Below, in pieces: positions 61,632-64,000 of a stretch of DNA of 64,000 nt. The DNA is taken from NCBI RefSeq assembly GCF_001182785.1, contig NZ_CP012099.1:2912501-2976500 (forward strand), read 5' to 3'. Numbering within the stretch: the first letter of the stretch is position 1; the number at the start of each line of letters is the position of its first letter. This DNA is from Bacillus thuringiensis. GTDB lineage: Bacteria > Bacillota > Bacilli > Bacillales > Bacillaceae_G. The translations under genes were made by a program, and so were the position numbers. The notes under the pieces were generated by a model. It saw nothing but the letters and a program-made list of their open reading frames with translations. It did not search any database and had not been told where the DNA came from.

Positions 61632-62510
61632 TTACCTCTCATAATCATCCACAAGCACTTGAATGATACGATAAGATTCTTCTGCTACTTTTTCATTACT
61701 ACCCCTATTCGCATCATATGTAATTAACGCCTTCCAAAGTGCCCATCCTCTCGCTCTATTCCACGTTTCTTCATCCATGCGTAATACTTCTTTAAATACA
61801 TTTCTACTATTTTCATCAAAAAACGTCCAAGCCATCGCTGCATCACAAGCAGGATCTCCTACGCCTAAAATACCAAAATCAATTACAGCACAAAGTTTTC
61901 CATCTTTAACGAGTAAATTACCCGGCGCTACATCTCCATGCACCCAAACTGGTTCACGATCCCATGTTGAACTAAGTGCTAAATTCCAAAGATGCTTTAA
62001 TAATGCCTCGTCAAAAACATCCTTATTATTTTCAATAGCAGCTCTCGCCTCTTCATCATATACCGATATAAGTCCGCCCCTGTAAAAATTATGTGCTCCA
62101 GCTAAAGGGCCGTTACTCGCATCAATAGATTGTAATTCTACTAAAAACGATCCTAAGTCCGCCGCAAATTCACTTAAGTCACGAACATTTTCTTTCGTAA
62201 CTGTATCCCCTTCTATCCACTTATTAATAGACCAAGGCCATGGATACGCTTCAGACGAATTCCCTTTCGCAATCGGTGTAGAAATCGGTAAAGAAAGCCC
62301 CTTACTTAATATAGGGAGCCAACTATTTTCTTTCTCTACTTGCGGTGCATATGCCACATCACTTGGCAATCTTACACTCATCTCATCCCCTAAGTGAAAC
62401 GTCCTATTATCATGCCCACTAAACTTTACAGGTTTCACTTCTAAATGGGCCCATTCAGGAAACTGTTCCTGTATTAACTTTTCAACTAAACTTACGTTAA
62501 TTGGATGCAT
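61632..62510 (-). CDS. Aminoglycoside phosphotransferase-family protein
   Basis: 292 residues. ATP-lobe FSGHDNRTFHLGDEMSVRLP, catalytic loop PVWVHGDVAPGNLLVKDG (HGDxxxxN) and metal site AVIDFGILGVGDPACD. These are the full APH/ChoK motifs. It resembles chromosomal APH-like genes of Bacillus, where a drug-resistance role is seldom shown. It abuts the upstream GNAT gene, so the two form a pair typical of self-protection or detoxification operons. Confidence 0.88.
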   Translation of the reverse strand: MHPINVSLVEKLIQEQFPEWAHLEVKPVKFSGHDNRTFHLGDEMSVRLPSDVAYAPQVEKENSWLPILSKGLSLPISTPIAKGNSSEAYPWPWSINKWIEGDTVTKENVRDLSEFAADLGSFLVELQSIDASNGPLAGAHNFYRGGLISVYDEEARAAIENNKDVFDEALLKHLWNLALSSTWDREPVWVHGDVAPGNLLVKDGKLCAVIDFGILGVGDPACDAAMAWTFFDENSRNVFKEVLRMDEETWNRARGWALWKALITYDANRGSNEKVAEESYRIIQVLVDDYER

Positions 62511-63026
62511 TCACATTCTCCTTTTCTTTTGAAACTTACTAAGCCCATCCGTACTCCCAACATATTCAAACTCATTTTTCTTATAAAAATCATTCAACGT
62601 ACGATTATGCCCCACGCAATCTAACTTCAAATACTCTTTGTCATGTTGTACATTCTCTTCTATCCACTGTAAAATCCATTCTCCAATTCCGTTCCCCTTA
62701 TACTTCCGTTTCACCGCAAATCTATGAATATATAATGAATTAGAAACTTCCTCTTTACCAAAAATATGTTCATCCCATTCATTTTGTTTAGGAGAAACTG
62801 TAACCGTACCAACTATTTCAGCTTCTTTCAGAACAACATATGTATATTTCTCTCTTATACATTCTAGTATTTCAGCCGTAGCTTCCTCTCCTAAAAGATA
62901 CTGCCACTGATCCACTTCTTTATATTGTAGCCATTGTGCTACTTCTTTTAATAAAATGATAATACTATCACTTTCATTTTCAGTAGCAATTCGAATTGCA
63001 TATTCTTTACTTATATTTCTCTCCAT
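62511..63026 (-). CDS. GNAT-family N-acetyltransferase
   Basis: 171 residues. The acetyl-CoA loop is RFAVKRKYKGNGIGEWILQWIEE (RxxGxG/A form), followed by LKLDCVGHNRTLNDFYKKNEFEYVG. Substrate unknown. It ends one base before the APH-like start. AAAGGGG lies before its ATG. Confidence 0.88.
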   Translation of the reverse strand: MERNISKEYAIRIATENESDSIIILLKEVAQWLQYKEVDQWQYLLGEEATAEILECIREKYTYVVLKEAEIVGTVTVSPKQNEWDEHIFGKEEVSNSLYIHRFAVKRKYKGNGIGEWILQWIEENVQHDKEYLKLDCVGHNRTLNDFYKKNEFEYVGSTDGLSKFQKKRRM

Positions 63027-63049
63027 ATTGCCGTTCCCCTTTCAAATTG

Positions 63050-63514
63050 CTACCATACTGACAAACGCGTTCTACCATCGTTTTCGTCTGTAACGTATTC
63101 AACATAAAAACCTTGATTCCGTGCGTTTTCATACATCAATTCAATCGCTTTTTGATCTTTCGCATAAATTTGTATGTATTGAGCATCCACCGCTAATACA
63201 ACTACCTCACACTTGCTTTCCTTAAACTCTTCGTATGTTTCAATATCTATCGCTATTTCTCCTTTAGGATATGCTTTTAAATCTGCAAAAATAAGATAAT
63301 ATACGTTGTCTTTAACTAATTTTTTCAACGCTAACCCTTCCACTACACTTGGTTCTTCTGGAAATAATGCCTCATCCAATTCACCACGTGCTATTAAATA
63401 GGACTCTTCATTCCTCACTCGCCAATCAAATACAGCAATATCAATAGGCTTTAACACTTTCCAAAGTACATTGCTGTATTCATTTGGAATATCTACAAAA
63501 ACCCCTCTTTTCAT
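63050..63514 (-). CDS. DUF2691 family protein
   Basis: 154 residues. MKRGVFVDIPNEYSNVLWKVLKPIDIAVFDWRVRNEESY is the family N-terminus and TYEEFKESKCEVVVLAVDAQYIQIYAKDQKAIELMYENA the second half. The family is confined to Bacillus and relatives, and I know no function. The gap to the GNAT gene is 23 bases, so all three genes may be transcribed together. Confidence 0.82.
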   Translation of the reverse strand: MKRGVFVDIPNEYSNVLWKVLKPIDIAVFDWRVRNEESYLIARGELDEALFPEEPSVVEGLALKKLVKDNVYYLIFADLKAYPKGEIAIDIETYEEFKESKCEVVVLAVDAQYIQIYAKDQKAIELMYENARNQGFYVEYVTDENDGRTRLSVW

Positions 63515-63604
63515 ATGTCTGCTCCTAACTTATTCATTTTCGTTTCATACATTATATATCGAATTTAATTACTATATTTTGTCGATACATATGTACATCA
63601 TAAA

Positions 63605-63633
63605 AAACCGCTCCACTACTAGCGAAACGGTTT
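63605..63633 (-). terminator. Probable terminator of the ferritin-like gene
   Basis: AAACCG (63605-63610) pairs with CGGTTT (63628-63633); the minus strand ends in CGGTTTTTTATG. The rest of 63515-63729 shows no gene. Confidence 0.55.
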
Positions 63634-63729
63634 CCTTCTGCTTACATTTAAATATTTCATTCAATTGTTTCACTGCGTTTTAAAATATTTTTTAATATCT
63701 TCACCACATCAGTCGTTCATTCTTAATGC

Positions 63730-64000
63730 TCACTTCGACTTCACGAAGTAATATAAAAACCATACCGCATGATTTTGTTCATCCGCAGCTATTCTCCGTA
63801 ACAACTCTTTCAAATGTGCATCCGATGTCTCATCTGAAATTTCCAAATAAAAATCTACTGTCTTTTGTTCATCTTGTATAGCGAACTCTAATCCTTGTAA
63901 GTAGGTATTCGGACAGTCTTCGGTGATCTGTGGTTTCGGCTGCCTGCCAGTTAAGTTCGTATAAATTTGTACAAAGTTGTGGAAATGCTTTATTTCATCA
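63730..64000 (-). CDS. Ferritin-like domain protein, C-terminal part (5' end outside window)
   Basis: A minus-strand frame runs from the window edge to TGA at 63730-63732, giving about 90 residues. It holds two ExxH-type motifs, DEIKHFHNF at the edge and AADEQNHAVWF near the end, and helices such as YLQGLEFAIQDEQKTVDFYLEIS. This is the pattern of a rubrerythrin/ferritin-like four-helix bundle with a di-iron site. The N-terminal helix with the other ligands is cut off. Confidence 0.75.
   Translation of the reverse strand, partial: DEIKHFHNFVQIYTNLTGRQPKPQITEDCPNTYLQGLEFAIQDEQKTVDFYLEISDETSDAHLKELLRRIAADEQNHAVWFLYYFVKSK

Overview
The window is chromosomal DNA from a low-GC Gram-positive of the Bacillus cereus group (B. 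cereus / thuringiensis / anthracis type). This rests on AT-rich codon use, strong AGGAGG-type ribosome binding sites, many perfect intrinsic terminators, protein families typical of this group, and at 57953-58103 a 141-bp structured element between TTTAT repeats that matches my memory of the group-specific bcr1 repeat. I saw no rRNA, tRNA, CRISPR array, transposase or phage genes. Most transcription is on the minus strand.

Layout. 1-9 kb: the end of a DUF58/DUF4129 operon, a ProP-like symporter, an ArgD-type aminotransferase, a catalase, a small secreted protein and an adenine deaminase-like enzyme. 9-19 kb: LysR regulator and sugar acetyltransferase, a serine hydrolase flanked by an intact membrane-protein gene and a decayed copy of it, a MarR/nitroreductase/monooxygenase operon, a chromosomal TetM-like ribosomal protection GTPase with an overlapping leader ORF, and small hydrolases. 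19-24 kb: an epimerase, then a secreted-peptide gene followed by a two-permease MacB/FtsX-type ABC transporter. 24-36 kb: a run of single-gene accessory functions (serine hydrolase, AraC, GNATs, Nudix, EamA/MocR pair, DUF proteins, APH-like kinase, VOC protein, TauE exporter).

36.6-43 kb: a lysine riboswitch controlling a lysine-type permease, a HesB-like protein, an AlkC-type DNA repair protein, a DUF2716 gene broken by one stop codon, a methyltransferase, a Nudix gene, and a cephalosporin-hydroxylase-like gene whose expected ATG reads ATC. 43-46 kb: signal peptidase I and a class B penicillin-binding protein. 46-52.4 kb: a sirtuin, then a 5-oxoproline operon (IclR regulator, pxpB, pxpC, pxpA, DUF969 and DUF979 transporter subunits, pyrrolidone-carboxylate peptidase), which would release pyroglutamate from peptides, import it and convert it to glutamate. 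52.5-64 kb: a second AlkC-like protein, a second signal peptidase, CutC, an ArsR/DinB pair, acyl-CoA dehydrogenase behind the bcr1-like element, YdcF, GNATs, a 37-residue membrane peptide missed by ORF length cut-offs, YjiH, an APH-like kinase, DUF2691 and a truncated ferritin-like gene.

The least ordinary items are the secreted-peptide/ABC cassette with its palindrome and attenuator-like hairpin (20.3-23.8 kb), the ATC start (42366), the duplicated and decayed membrane gene (10.7-12.9 kb), the bcr1-like insertion beside a ribosome binding site, and several unexplained inverted repeats in leaders. I found no clearly new large system.
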